A stretch of DNA of 64,000 nt from Acidobacteriota bacterium (GCA_016213735.1 JACQZU010000012.1:1-64000); one strand, 5' to 3'; counted from the stretch's first letter, positions 43,206-52,428 are shown. Translations and numbers: made by a program. The notes: generated from the sequence alone by a model not told the origin.

Positions 43206-44735
43206 ATGCACCACGAACGCATCGCCATCCTGGACTACGGGAGCCAGTACACCCGCCTGATCGCCCGGCGGCTGAGAGAACTTGGGGCCTTCGGGTTGGT
43301 CCATGGCCCCGGAAGCGCAGCTTCCGAGATCGCCGGAAAGGACCTCCGGGGGGTGATCCTCAGCGGCGGCCACATGAGTGTCCTGGAGGAGGGGGCCTTC
43401 GGCCTGGACCCCGCCATCCTGGACCTGGGGGTGCCCGTGCTGGGGATCTGCTACGGGCAGCAGCTGCTGGCCCGGGACCTGGGGGGCCGCATCCACCGCT
43501 CCTCCCGCCGGGAGTACGGGAAGGCCCTCATCTCCGTCGGGGACGAAGAGAGTCTGCTCTTCCGCGGCCTGGACTCCGCCCAGACCGTGTGGATGAGCCA
43601 CGGGGACCACGTGGAGGAGGCCCCTCCGGGCTTCACCGTGTCCGCCCGCACGGAAGGCGTACCGGTGGCCGCCATGGAGGATCGCGTCCGGCACCGCTAT
43701 GCCATCCAGTTCCACCCGGAAGTGAGCCACACCTCCCACGGCAACGCCATCCTCCTGAACTTTCTCCATGCCTGCGGTCTGCGGCTGGACTGGAATGCGG
43801 GCAACGTGATCGAGGAGAAGGTGGCGGCGGTCCGGGCCCAGGTGGGGCAGGGCCGGGTGGTGCTGGGCCTCTCGGGCGGCGTCGATTCCAGCGTGGCCGC
43901 GCTCCTGATTCACCGGGCGGTGGGCCGCCAGCTCACCTGCGTCTTCGTGGACACGGGCCTGATGCGGAAGGAGGAGATGGCCCACGTGCAGGAGGCCTTC
44001 GCGCCCTTCGACCTCGATGTCCGCTGGGTCCAGGCCGGACCCGAATTCCTGGCTCGCATGGCCGGAGTCACGGACCCCGAGCGGAAACGGAAGATCATCG
44101 GTGCGACCTTCATCGAAGTGTTCGACCGGGAAGCCTCGAGGGTCCAGGCGGAGTTCCTCGCCCAGGGCACCCTCTACCCCGATGTGATCGAATCCAGCGG
44201 CGTGGGCGGCGCGGTGCTCGTGAAGAGCCACCACAACGTTGGCGGGCTCCCGGATTCCATGAAGTTGAAGCTGGTGGAGCCCTTGAGGGACCTCTTCAAG
44301 GACGAAGTGCGCCGCGTTGGATTGACGCTGGGCCTTCCCGAGGACATGGTGTGGCGCCACCCCTTTCCGGGGCCCGGTCTGGCGGTCCGGATTCCCGGCG
44401 AAGTGACCCCTGAACGCGTCCGGATCCTGCAGGACGCCGACGCGATCTTCATCGAGGAATTGAAGGCCAGCGGTTGGTACCGTCTGAGCAGCCAGGCCTT
44501 CGCCGTCCTCCTGCCGGTCCAGACGGTCGGGATCATGGGCGACGAGCGCACCTACGAGAACATCTGCGCCCTTCGGGCGGTCACCTCCGAGGATTTCATG
44601 ACGGCGGACTGGGCGCGCCTTCCCCCGGACCTCCTGGAGCGATGCGCGCAGCGCATCGTGAACGAGGTCAAGGGGATCAACCGTGTGCTGTTCGACATCA
44701 CGAGCAAGCCCCCGGCGACCATCGAATTCGAGTGA
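43206..44735 (+). CDS. guaA: GMP synthase (glutamine-hydrolysing)
   Basis: A 509-aa GuaA. The N-terminal class I glutamine amidotransferase (about residues 1-190) has the nucleophile in GICYGQQLLA and His/Glu in FHPEVSHT. The ATP pyrophosphatase has the P-loop GLSGGVDSSVAALL. The C-terminal dimer domain carries HPFPGPGLAVRIPG and ends with KPPATIEFE, the GMP synthase terminus. It converts XMP to GMP. Complete and of normal length; no purine riboswitch is seen in the 160 bp upstream. Confidence 0.96.
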   Translation: MHHERIAILDYGSQYTRLIARRLRELGAFGLVHGPGSAASEIAGKDLRGVILSGGHMSVLEEGAFGLDPAILDLGVPVLGICYGQQLLARDLGGRIHRSSRREYGKALISVGDEESLLFRGLDSAQTVWMSHGDHVEEAPPGFTVSARTEGVPVAAMEDRVRHRYAIQFHPEVSHTSHGNAILLNFLHACGLRLDWNAGNVIEEKVAAVRAQVGQGRVVLGLSGGVDSSVAALLIHRAVGRQLTCVFVDTGLMRKEEMAHVQEAFAPFDLDVRWVQAGPEFLARMAGVTDPERKRKIIGATFIEVFDREASRVQAEFLAQGTLYPDVIESSGVGGAVLVKSHHNVGGLPDSMKLKLVEPLRDLFKDEVRRVGLTLGLPEDMVWRHPFPGPGLAVRIPGEVTPERVRILQDADAIFIEELKASGWYRLSSQAFAVLLPVQTVGIMGDERTYENICALRAVTSEDFMTADWARLPPDLLERCAQRIVNEVKGINRVLFDITSKPPATIEFE

Positions 44736-44777
44736 TTCCCCGGGGAACCTCCCTAAACGCCGCGCCATGACAAGCGT

Positions 44778-45035
44778 ATGACCGTGCGATGGGAGGGTGA
44801 GGCCGTGTGTGCCGTCAGGCTCAGCGTGGACCAGCGGATCCTGGACCGTGTGGAGGCCCTGGCCATGCTGCAGCGGGAGGCCCTCCCGGGTCTGCCCTAC
44901 GGGCAGGAGGATGCCCTGCGCCAGGCCCTGGAGCGCGGATTGGACCAGATGCTGGCCGAACTGCTGGTCCGAAGGCAGAACCCCCATTTCCTCGTGCATC
45001 GGGAGGGGGTCGAGAACCGTCTGGGGCCCGGCTGA
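44778..45035 (+). CDS. Small hypothetical protein
   Basis: An 85-aa frame (MTVRWEGEAVCAVRLSVD at the start) with a central amphipathic helix (QEDALRQALERGLDQMLAELL) that could be a dimerising helix. It has no clear RBS and competes with several GC-driven frames, but it fits the gap between guaA and the response regulator. Function unknown. Confidence 0.42.
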   Translation: MTVRWEGEAVCAVRLSVDQRILDRVEALAMLQREALPGLPYGQEDALRQALERGLDQMLAELLVRRQNPHFLVHREGVENRLGPG

Positions 45036-45093
45036 GTCGGACCACCATTCAAGCCTCCTCCGGAATGGCCCGATGGAGTGCTGAGGCAGGTCT

Positions 45094-46176
45094 ATGGCGG
45101 CTGAAGAGCGGGATTCCGGACCACGGATCCTGGTGGTGGACGACCTTCCCGTTGTCCGCCTGACCCTTCGGAAGATCCTCGAAAAGGAAGGTTTCCGATG
45201 CCTCGAGGCTTCCGACGGGGAAGAAGCCCTCGACATGGTCGCCCGCGAAGCCCCGGAACTGATGCTGTGCGACATCCAGATGCCCAACATGGACGGCCTG
45301 CAGGTGGTGAAGGCCCTGGGGGGGCGGATTCCGGAGGTCGCGGTGGTGATGGTGAGCTCCGTGGAGGAAACCGGCACCGCCGTGGAGTGCATCCAACTGG
45401 GGGCCTTCGGATATGTCCACAAACCCTTCCATCCCAGGGAGATCCTGGTCCAGGTGAGCAGCGCCCTGCGGCGCCGGATGCTGGAGATCGACTATCGGGA
45501 CCGGGAAAGGGTGCTGGCCCGGAAGGTTCGGGAGCAGACCCTCGAAATCCGCAATTCCCGGGAGGAGATCGCCATTCGGCTCATCTCCGCCTCGGAGGAA
45601 CGTGACAACGAGACCGGGGCCCACGTGCGGCGCATCGGGCTCTACGCAGCCCACATGGCCACCGTCCTGGGCTGGACCCAGGAGGGGGTGGACGCCATCC
45701 GGGCCGCGGCCCCCATGCACGACATCGGGAAGATCGGGGTCCCGGACGCCATTCTCCAGAAGCCGGGACCCCTGACCGAGGAGGAGTGGGTGGTGATGCG
45801 CCAGCACACCATCATGGGCGCGCGGATCCTCCAGGGGTCCTCGGTCCCTTTCATCCAGATGGCTGCCCGGATCGCCGCAGGCCACCACGAGAAGTGGGAC
45901 GGTAGCGGATACCCCCGGGGGCTGAAGGGGGAGCAGATCCCCCTGGAGGCCCGGATCACGGCGATCGGGGACGTCTTCGACGCCCTGAGCCACCGCCGGT
46001 ACTACAAGGAGGCCTGGCCGGAATCCAAGGCCCTGGAGCTGCTCAAGGAGGGCCGGGGGACCCATTTCGACCCGGACCTCCTGGACCTCTTCCTGGATCA
46101 GGTCCAGGCCGTCCGGGAAATCTGCGGAGGCAACCCCGACCTTCCTCCCGAGGTGATCGTCGGGGGTGAGGGATAA
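45094..46176 (+). CDS. Response regulator with HD-GYP cyclic-di-GMP phosphodiesterase output
   Basis: A 360-aa two-domain regulator. The receiver (about residues 10-125) has ILVVDDLPVVRLTL, the phospho-accepting Asp in LMLCDIQMPNMDGL, and Lys in YVHKPFHP. A helical linker leads to HD-GYP (about 165-345) with HDIGKIGVPDAIL, HHEKWDGSGYP (the GYP motif) and ITAIGDVFDAL. It should hydrolyse c-di-GMP when phosphorylated by an unseen kinase. The end is adjacent to the histidine phosphatase gene on the same strand. Confidence 0.92.
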   Translation: MAAEERDSGPRILVVDDLPVVRLTLRKILEKEGFRCLEASDGEEALDMVAREAPELMLCDIQMPNMDGLQVVKALGGRIPEVAVVMVSSVEETGTAVECIQLGAFGYVHKPFHPREILVQVSSALRRRMLEIDYRDRERVLARKVREQTLEIRNSREEIAIRLISASEERDNETGAHVRRIGLYAAHMATVLGWTQEGVDAIRAAAPMHDIGKIGVPDAILQKPGPLTEEEWVVMRQHTIMGARILQGSSVPFIQMAARIAAGHHEKWDGSGYPRGLKGEQIPLEARITAIGDVFDALSHRRYYKEAWPESKALELLKEGRGTHFDPDLLDLFLDQVQAVREICGGNPDLPPEVIVGGEG

Positions 46177-46183
46177 TCAGGGC

Positions 46184-46750
46184 ATGCCCCCGCCGACATC
46201 AAAAATAACCTGGGATGCCCTCCAAACCTGGTCCTGTGCCAGGATCACCCGGAGGGTGCTGCTCGGCCTTTTTCTTGCCCTCGGGTTGCTTCTCGGGGCC
46301 CAGGACACCACGGTGGTGCTGTTCCGCCACGCGGAGAAGGCGGGGGAGAAGGGCGACGTGGAATTGTCCGAGGCTGGACGGAGAAGGGCCGAAAGGCTGG
46401 CGGTCCTCCTTGTCCCGATGAAACCCCAGGTCCTTTTCGCCTCGGACCGGCGCAGGACCCGGCAGACGCTTGCCCCTTTGGCCAGCCGGGCGGGCCTCCA
46501 AGTCCTTCAGCGTCCTGCAGGCGAGGAAGAGGCCCTCGCCAGGGAAATCCTGGCCCGGCATCGGGGTTTGCGGGTGGTGGTCTGCGGCCACTCCGACACC
46601 TTGGCCACCCTGGCCAGGGGGCTGGGGGTGACGGGGCCCTTTCCGCCGGTGACGGGGTACGAGGGACTCTGGATTCTTCGCATCCCCCCCAGCGGCCCGG
46701 TGCTCCTGGAGTCGAGGGAGCAGGAAGGTCCGCCCATTCCCCCCGGGTGA
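46184..46750 (+). CDS. Histidine phosphatase (SixA/phosphoglycerate-mutase-like), membrane or periplasmic
   Basis: A 188-aa protein. A basic stretch then one hydrophobic segment (about residues 25-40, LLGLFLALGLLLGAQ) acts as signal or anchor. The histidine phosphatase motif LFRHAEKAGEKG holds the nucleophile RHxE, with RRTRQTLAPLA downstream and the second catalytic His in VVCGHSDTL. It may be a small phosphohydrolase for sugars or phosphohistidine. I prefer the ATG at 46184 over a GTG at 46166 that would overlap the regulator gene; the spacing evidence is weak. Confidence 0.78.
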   Translation: MPPPTSKITWDALQTWSCARITRRVLLGLFLALGLLLGAQDTTVVLFRHAEKAGEKGDVELSEAGRRRAERLAVLLVPMKPQVLFASDRRRTRQTLAPLASRAGLQVLQRPAGEEEALAREILARHRGLRVVVCGHSDTLATLARGLGVTGPFPPVTGYEGLWILRIPPSGPVLLESREQEGPPIPPG

Positions 46751-46814
46751 GGGGGCCCTTCCAGGGCCGGGCCGCGGGGGCGCTTCCCCTTGAGAGGATT
46801 TCCGGCCCGCCGGT

Positions 46815-48440
46815 TCAGCGCCAGCTGGCCCCGCCTCGGCCCAGGGCGGCCAGAACCTCCTCCGCGGCCCGGACCCCGTGGTCCAGGGCCTCCTCGAGCA
46901 GGGCGATCCCGCTGAGGTCGGTGTGGGCGAAATGGATTCCCTGGTGGGGCTCCCGCGCCCGTTGCAGGGCCACGCTCCAGCAGAATCCGGGCCGGGGACG
47001 CACCATGGCGTGGCCCCATCGGATGATGTCCATGCGGGCGATGAGTGGCTCGATGCCGGGATGGACACGTTGGAGGTCGGCCAGCACCATCCGGGCGCAA
47101 TCCTGGACCCCCAGGGCGTACATCCGCTCCCGCTCGGCCTTGAGGTCCGGGCCCGTGAAGGGCTGGTACCAGGTCCAGACCGTCGGTCCGTGGTCCTTCA
47201 GGGCCTGGTGGGTGGCCACCACGTAGCCAAGGGAGGGACTGTCCCGTATCACGTTGTCCCAGGAGAGGGGGAAACCGAGGGGAGGCTCCTTGGGCCGCTC
47301 CCGCAGGGTGACGTTGACCACCATCCAGGGGGACTGGGTGAAGGATTCAAGGCCCTCCGGCCGGGCTTCCCAGAGCGAGGGGATGGTGTGGGCGGCCAGG
47401 TACTGGGGCAGGGCGAACACCACCTTGCGGGCCTGCCATCCCACCGGGCGCTGAGCCCCCTCGTCCCAGGCGTGGACGAGGAGAATGCCCTCCGTGGCCT
47501 GGCGGATGGAGGTCACGATGGTTCGGGGGCGGACCTTGGAAGCGAAGGCCCGGCGGAGCTGGTTGACCAGGAAGCCGTTGCCTTCGGGCCAGGAGAGAAG
47601 GGGCCGGCTCTCCTCTCCCGGCCCCGTCTTGCGGGCCGCGAAGTAGAAGATGCCAGCCCAGGCGCTGGTGGTCTCCAGCGTGGCCCCGTAATCATCCCGG
47701 CAGGCGTACTCCAGGAACCAGCGCAGGCGTTCGCTGCGCCAGCCACGCCGGTCCAGCCACTGGGCGAAGCTCTGGCGATCCAGGGCCTGCACCTCCGGGG
47801 CGTCGGAACCCCGCCACCGAGGGATGGTGAAGGCCTTGCGTCCGGCACCATCCCGCCAGAGGGCCCAGCGATCCATCTCCGCGAAGAAGGCGTGGTATTC
47901 CGCCTCGTCGCCCGGACTGGCCCCGGCCTTCAGGTACAGGCCCTCCCACCATTGTCCGTAGGCGTGGATACGCTCCTCCGGAGCCCGTACGAGGAACTGC
48001 TCTCCGAAAATGGGCTCTCCCTTGACGTCGAAACCCTCCAGCACCCCCGCCTCGCGGAGGAGCCGGAGAAGCGGTGGATTGTCCCGGGAGGGCGCCGGGA
48101 CGTAGTGAGCCCCCCAGGGGAAGGCGCTGACGCCGTTGAGACCGCCCCGGCTGGTGCCTCCCACATCGTCTTCCATTTCGCAGAGGACGAAATTCCCGAA
48201 GCCCTCCCCTGCGAGGCGCCAGGCTGCCCCCAGGCCCGCGATGCCTCCGCCCGCCACCACCACGTCCACGGGCTCGAAACTGCTGGGTTCCTTCAGTTCT
48301 CCCCAGCGGAGCCGATGGCCGAGGTCCACCGCCGGGCCCAGGAAGGCCGCCTCGAAGGGCAGGCCACGCCGCCGGCGCCGGCACGCCAGGGCGGAGGCCG
48401 CCAGTGAGGAGGCGAGGAATTCCCTGCGTTTCAGGACCAC
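46815..48440 (-). CDS. Tat-exported FAD-dependent amine oxidase/NAD(P)-binding protein
   Basis: A 541-aa flavoprotein. It opens MVLKRREFLASSLAASALA, a twin-arginine signal. The Rossmann dinucleotide motif is VVVAGGGIAGLGAAWRLAGEG, followed by a GG doublet (DDVGGTSRGG). The C-terminal FAD segment is GIHFAHTDLSGIALLEEALDHG. The fold matches flavin amine oxidases, but no substrate is set. The GTG start at 48440 overlaps the end of the spermidine synthase gene by 10 nt and is preferred to a much longer frame that runs through that gene. It lies downstream in an operon with an aminopropyltransferase, which suggests a polyamine substrate (inference). Confidence 0.8.
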   Translation of the reverse strand: MVLKRREFLASSLAASALACRRRRRGLPFEAAFLGPAVDLGHRLRWGELKEPSSFEPVDVVVAGGGIAGLGAAWRLAGEGFGNFVLCEMEDDVGGTSRGGLNGVSAFPWGAHYVPAPSRDNPPLLRLLREAGVLEGFDVKGEPIFGEQFLVRAPEERIHAYGQWWEGLYLKAGASPGDEAEYHAFFAEMDRWALWRDGAGRKAFTIPRWRGSDAPEVQALDRQSFAQWLDRRGWRSERLRWFLEYACRDDYGATLETTSAWAGIFYFAARKTGPGEESRPLLSWPEGNGFLVNQLRRAFASKVRPRTIVTSIRQATEGILLVHAWDEGAQRPVGWQARKVVFALPQYLAAHTIPSLWEARPEGLESFTQSPWMVVNVTLRERPKEPPLGFPLSWDNVIRDSPSLGYVVATHQALKDHGPTVWTWYQPFTGPDLKAERERMYALGVQDCARMVLADLQRVHPGIEPLIARMDIIRWGHAMVRPRPGFCWSVALQRAREPHQGIHFAHTDLSGIALLEEALDHGVRAAEEVLAALGRGGASWR

Positions 48441-49990
48441 CGGCGCCACTCGCCCGCGTACAGGTGGACCAGCACCTGGTTGTCGAGGCGGTTCACCTCC
48501 ACCGGCACGCGCTCCATGTCCCTGGGGAAGGCGAACATGCCTTGCATCGTGGGGTCCGTGAGGTGGCGAAGCTCGGGAAGGGTGTGCCTGGGGACCTCGA
48601 AAGGGGCGGGTGAGGCCAGGGCGAATCCCCAGACCCCGAAGGAGGGCATCGCCAGGTGGTAGGGGCGCACCTGGTAGCCGGCGGCTTCGAGCGTGGCGAG
48701 GATGCACCAGTAGGAGCGGCGGGCGAAGAGCGGCGAGGTGCTCTGGACGGCCACCATGGCGTCCTTGGTGAGCTGCCGGCGCAGGAGCCTGTAGAAGCGG
48801 GTGGTGTAGAGCTTGCCGAGGGCGTAGGAGTTGGGGTCGGGGAAGTCCACCACGGCCAGGTCGAAGGGGGGCCCCTGGTTCCGCTCCTGGAGCCACACCA
48901 TGGCGTCCTGGTTCACGACCTTCACACGGGGGTCGGCATAGGCCGCGCGGTTGAGTTCCCGGAGCAGGGGCTGTTCCGCCGCCAGGCGGGTCATCTCCGG
49001 ATCAAGGTCCACCAGGGTGACCTCCCTCACCTCGGGGTGGCGAAGGACTTCCCGGAGGGCCAGGCCGTCCCCCCCTCCGCAGACCAGCACCCGGGTCCCC
49101 CCGGGGCGGGCGGCGAAGGCGGGATGGACCAGGGCCTCGTGGTAGCGGTACTCGTCCGCGCTGGAGAACTGGAGCTGCCCGTTCAGGAAGAGCTGGAAGC
49201 TCCCGCGCCCCCGGGTCATGACGATCCGCTGGTAGCGGGTGTCCTTGGCCAGGATGATCTCGTCCTGGAAGATCTCCTCCTCGGTCGCGAGGGTGAACCG
49301 GTGGGCCTGCGTGAGGCCGCCTCCCAGGCAGACGAGGACCAGGACGCAGCGCAGGCGAAGGCCGAAGGCCGGCCCGAGCTGGCTGCGCAGGAGGAAGGTG
49401 CTCCAGAACCCCACGAAGGCGTTGAGGATGCCGAACAGGAGGCTGGTGCGGACCAGTCCCAGTTTCGGCATGAGGAAGAGGGGGAAGAGGAGGCTTCCGG
49501 CAAGGGCGCCGATGTAGTCGAGGGTCAGCACCCCCGCCACGAGGTCCTTGAACTTCACCTGCCCCTTGAGGATCCGCATCAACAGGGGAATTTCCAGGCC
49601 GACGAAGGTCCCCACCGCGCCCACCAGGGCGTAGAGGACGGGCCGGAAGGCGTGGGTGTGGGCGTAGGTATGGAACAGCAGGGCGGCGGAGAACCCTCCC
49701 ACCAGGGCCACGGCGAGCTGCAGGTCCACGAAGCGGCGGGCCAGGCCCCGGGTGATGAACTTGCTGAGGTAGCTGCCGAGCCCCATGGCGCTCAGGTAGA
49801 CCCCGATCACCGTCGAGAACTGGAGCACGCTGTCCCCCAGCAGGTAGCTGGAGAGGGTGCCGGCCACCAGTTCGTACACCAGGCCGCAGGCCGCGATCAC
49901 CAGGACGGTGAGGAAGAGGAGGGGCGCGCTGATCCGCGGCCCGGCCTCTTCCCAGCCCTCGGGGGCCGGCAACTCGGGCCGTTCGTTCAA
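48431..49990 (-). CDS. Membrane-fused spermidine synthase-like aminopropyltransferase
   Basis: A 519-aa fusion. Six to seven TM helices (about residues 20-225) resemble the membrane half of SpeE-fusion proteins (GLVYELVAGTLSSYLLGDSV). A cytosolic spermidine synthase domain follows (about 240-510): QRIVMTRGRGSFQLFLNGQLQ, the SAM-like site VLVCGGGDGLALREVLRH, DLDPEMTRLA and the active-site-like DLAVVDFPDPNS. It likely transfers an aminopropyl group from decarboxylated SAM to an amine; the exact amine is unknown, and no SAM decarboxylase is nearby. The gene belongs to the DUF4178/DUF350/amine oxidase operon. Confidence 0.87.
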   Translation of the reverse strand: MNERPELPAPEGWEEAGPRISAPLLFLTVLVIAACGLVYELVAGTLSSYLLGDSVLQFSTVIGVYLSAMGLGSYLSKFITRGLARRFVDLQLAVALVGGFSAALLFHTYAHTHAFRPVLYALVGAVGTFVGLEIPLLMRILKGQVKFKDLVAGVLTLDYIGALAGSLLFPLFLMPKLGLVRTSLLFGILNAFVGFWSTFLLRSQLGPAFGLRLRCVLVLVCLGGGLTQAHRFTLATEEEIFQDEIILAKDTRYQRIVMTRGRGSFQLFLNGQLQFSSADEYRYHEALVHPAFAARPGGTRVLVCGGGDGLALREVLRHPEVREVTLVDLDPEMTRLAAEQPLLRELNRAAYADPRVKVVNQDAMVWLQERNQGPPFDLAVVDFPDPNSYALGKLYTTRFYRLLRRQLTKDAMVAVQSTSPLFARRSYWCILATLEAAGYQVRPYHLAMPSFGVWGFALASPAPFEVPRHTLPELRHLTDPTMQGMFAFPRDMERVPVEVNRLDNQVLVHLYAGEWRRWS

Positions 49991-50000
49991 GGGACCCCCT

Positions 50001-50219
50001 TCAACCGTGGATCGCGGCCGCCAGGATGATGGCCATGCCGAGGATCATGCTCCCCAGCAGGATGCCCAGGGCGATGTTCTGGTCCTCCTCCAGTTCCTTC
50101 CGGATGGAGAAGGGCGAGACCTTCACGATGATCAGGAACATCGCGCCGAACAGCACGAGGCCCAGGAGGGCAAAGACCACTGCGGTCTTCAAATGGCCCA
50201 GAAGGTCGTAGGTACTCAT
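50001..50219 (-). CDS. DUF350 membrane protein
   Basis: A 72-aa two-TM protein of the DUF350 family, here a single unit (larger members carry tandem copies). TM1 covers about residues 11-32 (TAVVFALLGLVLFGAMFLII). TM2 (about 47-68) ends in the family turn NIALGILLGSMILGMAIILAAA. GAGGAGGGA lies just upstream of the ATG, and the start shares its A with the stop of the upstream 59-aa gene (TGATG). DUF350 genes are often found beside polyamine or PspA-type stress genes. No enzyme activity is known. Confidence 0.85.
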   Translation of the reverse strand: MSTYDLLGHLKTAVVFALLGLVLFGAMFLIIVKVSPFSIRKELEEDQNIALGILLGSMILGMAIILAAAIHG

Positions 50220-50398
50220 CACTTCCCTCCTCTGAATCCGTAATTGTGAAGGTAGGTCCGGTAGGCTCCCCGGGTCTGGCGCACATCCGGGGGGAGCTGG
50301 CTCTTCCGGTGGGTTCCAAAGAATTCATGGCCCAGCAGGCCGTTGGCCCCCAGGAGGCCGAAGCCCCCCAGCAGGCTGATGAGGTACAGGATTCGCAT
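50219..50398 (-). CDS. 59-aa membrane protein of the DUF4178/DUF350 operon
   Basis: This short frame is easily missed. It starts with ATG at 50398, one base shared with the stop of the DUF4178 gene (TGATG), and ends with TGA at 50219-50221, sharing one base with the DUF350 start. The product begins MRILYLISLLGGFGLLGANG, a signal or TM helix, and ends with a basic, tyrosine-rich tail (RGAYRTYLHNYGFRGGK). It is probably a small periplasmic or inner-membrane partner of DUF350. The perfect TGATG coupling on both sides is the main support. Confidence 0.7.
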   Translation of the reverse strand: MRILYLISLLGGFGLLGANGLLGHEFFGTHRKSQLPPDVRQTRGAYRTYLHNYGFRGGK

Positions 50399-52428
50399 CA
50401 GTCACCCCCGCCCGCGGATTGTGTGTACATGCTTTCCTGCCAGCGCCGGCCCTCGAAGGAACTCACCCGGAGCAGCTGGATGATGGGGAAGATTAGGATC
50501 GCAGCGAGGGCGATGAAGACGTAGGACCACCGCATCACTCCGGCCCGGATCTCGAGGCGGAAGGCCCGGACGGGGGGCAGCCGCTGGCCCTCCTCCCACT
50601 GGGGTGCCAGGCGCATCATGTAGGACCCGGGGGGGAGCCCGCTCAAGTAGATGGTTTCGGCCACCCCGCCTTCGCTCCACGACTCTCCGTCGTCCACCCC
50701 GTGGTAGTAGCTGGTCAGGATCTCGAACACCTCCACGGCGCCGGTCTGCTCGCTGACGAGGGCGCCCTCGAGGGCCAGCCAGGCGTTGTTCACGGGGGCG
50801 CCCATGGTGATGGACAGGTTCTTCCGGCCGTCCTTGATCTCGAAGGGTCCCGCGAAGAACACCGCCTCCGGAGTGCCGTCCGAGGCGGCGGGCCGGGGGG
50901 CCTTCGGGGCGGCGAGGGGGGCGGGGCGAGGGGCCGGGGCCTCCCGGGCCTTCAGGGAAGGGATCCGCTCGAAGAGGTCGAAGGTCTCCGAAAAGAGCGG
51001 AACGGAGCGATGGGTGACGGAGAGGCCCATGACCAGCACCAGGAGGATGCCCAGGGCCGCCACGAGCCACAGGTTCATCTGGGACATGCCCTTCCGGTGG
51101 GGGTTGGGCATGTTGGGACAGATTCCCTCGGCCCGGGGCGGTTCCCCCTGGAGCCGGAATCCCCTCCAGACGTCCGCGCCATCCAGGTAGGTGGCGAAGG
51201 ACCAGTTCACTTCCCCGCCCTTGTTCTTGTGTCCCTGCACTTCCCGGGTGAGGCTGCCGGGGGCGTTCACGAACTCGGTGACCAGGGCCTTCTCGCCCTG
51301 GTCCACCTTCCAGTAGAACTCTCCGACCACCGCATCCACCCGGGCCTTCACCTCCTGGAAGCGGCGGTACACCGTTCCGTTGAAGGCCAGGCCCCGGGCG
51401 TCCCAGTCCGCCATGGGCACGTCCCCTGCGGGGACGGGGTCAGCGAGGTTCCAGTGGCCGTCGCTCTCGATGAGCCAGCGGAACCCGCCCTTCTTGTCCA
51501 GGATGAGGTACTCGCCCCAGGCGTAGGTCTCCTCCTCAACGGTGCAGCTCCGGCGCATGTACCCGATGCACGTGCAGGGAATGCCCTTGAGCACCCCCTC
51601 GGTGCCCAGGGGGATCCACATGCGGGGATCTTCCTGCCGGAGCGACTTGAGGAAACTCAATCGGCCGCTGCTGGCCTCCAGCAGGCCCTTGCAGGAGGGA
51701 CAAGCCACCCTCAGGCTCTGGTCAGGGGCGTGCAGGGAGAGCGGGGACCCGCAGTTGGGGCAGTTGAGGCTGAGGGCCTTGAGACGGGGGCCTCCCACGG
51801 CGGTGGCGCCCCCCAGGCGGATCTTGAGGTCCTCGAGGCTCGTCTCCCTGCCGGTGAAGAAGGCCGGCGGCTCCTCGCCGTAGTCGAGCGTCGCGAAGGC
51901 CCCGTGGGGCCCGCTCAGGTCGGCGAAACGGTACACCCCACCGATCTCCGGCCGCCAGGGAAGCTCGCCCTGGGCCGTGATGAAGGCCCCCTCGCTGGAC
52001 TCCGCCACCACCCACTGGCCCTGTTCGCCCAGGTTGAGCTGGCCCCCGGGCTGGAGGGCGTCGAAATTCGGGACCTGGTACCGGAGTTCCTCCTGGAAGG
52101 TCAGGTAGTAGTGTCCCTGGGCCTCGGCGAGCCAGCCCCAGCGGCCGTCGTCGAAGGCGAGGTACCACTCGTCCCAGGTGCCCCCCAGGGGATGGCGCAT
52201 CTGGAGGCGTCCCGCGATGCCGAAGACACGCCCTGCGAAACGGCCCTCCACGCCCACCGCCAGGGGAGAGCCGGTGTCCACGAGGTCGGCCATCTTCCCG
52301 ATGAGGGCGGGGTCGCGGTCCGTGCGGGCGGAGAGGGAGCGGCAGGAACCACAGACGGTGACTATGGTTCCGGGACGGAAGGAGAGGGGTGCGCCGCAGC
52401 TGGGGCAGGAAGGCTGAAGGGTCGGCAT
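50398..52428 (-). CDS. DUF4178 protein with zinc ribbons and C-terminal membrane anchor
   Basis: A 676-aa protein. A zinc ribbon at the N-terminus (CPSCGAPL at 9-16 with CGSC at 27-30) precedes the first DUF4178 repeat (about 45-200, GTWDEWYLAFDDGRWGWLAEAQG). A second ribbon (CPNCGSPL, then CPSCKGLL) comes next, followed by a second DUF4178 (about 280-430, GEYLILDKKGGFRWLIESDGHW). TM1 is near 460-478. A periplasmic beta domain follows, then TM2 near 635-655. It is the first gene of the five-gene operon. DUF4178 is regularly seen beside SpeE and DUF350; its role is unknown, possibly a lipid or polyamine-linked membrane stress response. Confidence 0.85.
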   Translation of the reverse strand: MPTLQPSCPSCGAPLSFRPGTIVTVCGSCRSLSARTDRDPALIGKMADLVDTGSPLAVGVEGRFAGRVFGIAGRLQMRHPLGGTWDEWYLAFDDGRWGWLAEAQGHYYLTFQEELRYQVPNFDALQPGGQLNLGEQGQWVVAESSEGAFITAQGELPWRPEIGGVYRFADLSGPHGAFATLDYGEEPPAFFTGRETSLEDLKIRLGGATAVGGPRLKALSLNCPNCGSPLSLHAPDQSLRVACPSCKGLLEASSGRLSFLKSLRQEDPRMWIPLGTEGVLKGIPCTCIGYMRRSCTVEEETYAWGEYLILDKKGGFRWLIESDGHWNLADPVPAGDVPMADWDARGLAFNGTVYRRFQEVKARVDAVVGEFYWKVDQGEKALVTEFVNAPGSLTREVQGHKNKGGEVNWSFATYLDGADVWRGFRLQGEPPRAEGICPNMPNPHRKGMSQMNLWLVAALGILLVLVMGLSVTHRSVPLFSETFDLFERIPSLKAREAPAPRPAPLAAPKAPRPAASDGTPEAVFFAGPFEIKDGRKNLSITMGAPVNNAWLALEGALVSEQTGAVEVFEILTSYYHGVDDGESWSEGGVAETIYLSGLPPGSYMMRLAPQWEEGQRLPPVRAFRLEIRAGVMRWSYVFIALAAILIFPIIQLLRVSSFEGRRWQESMYTQSAGGGD

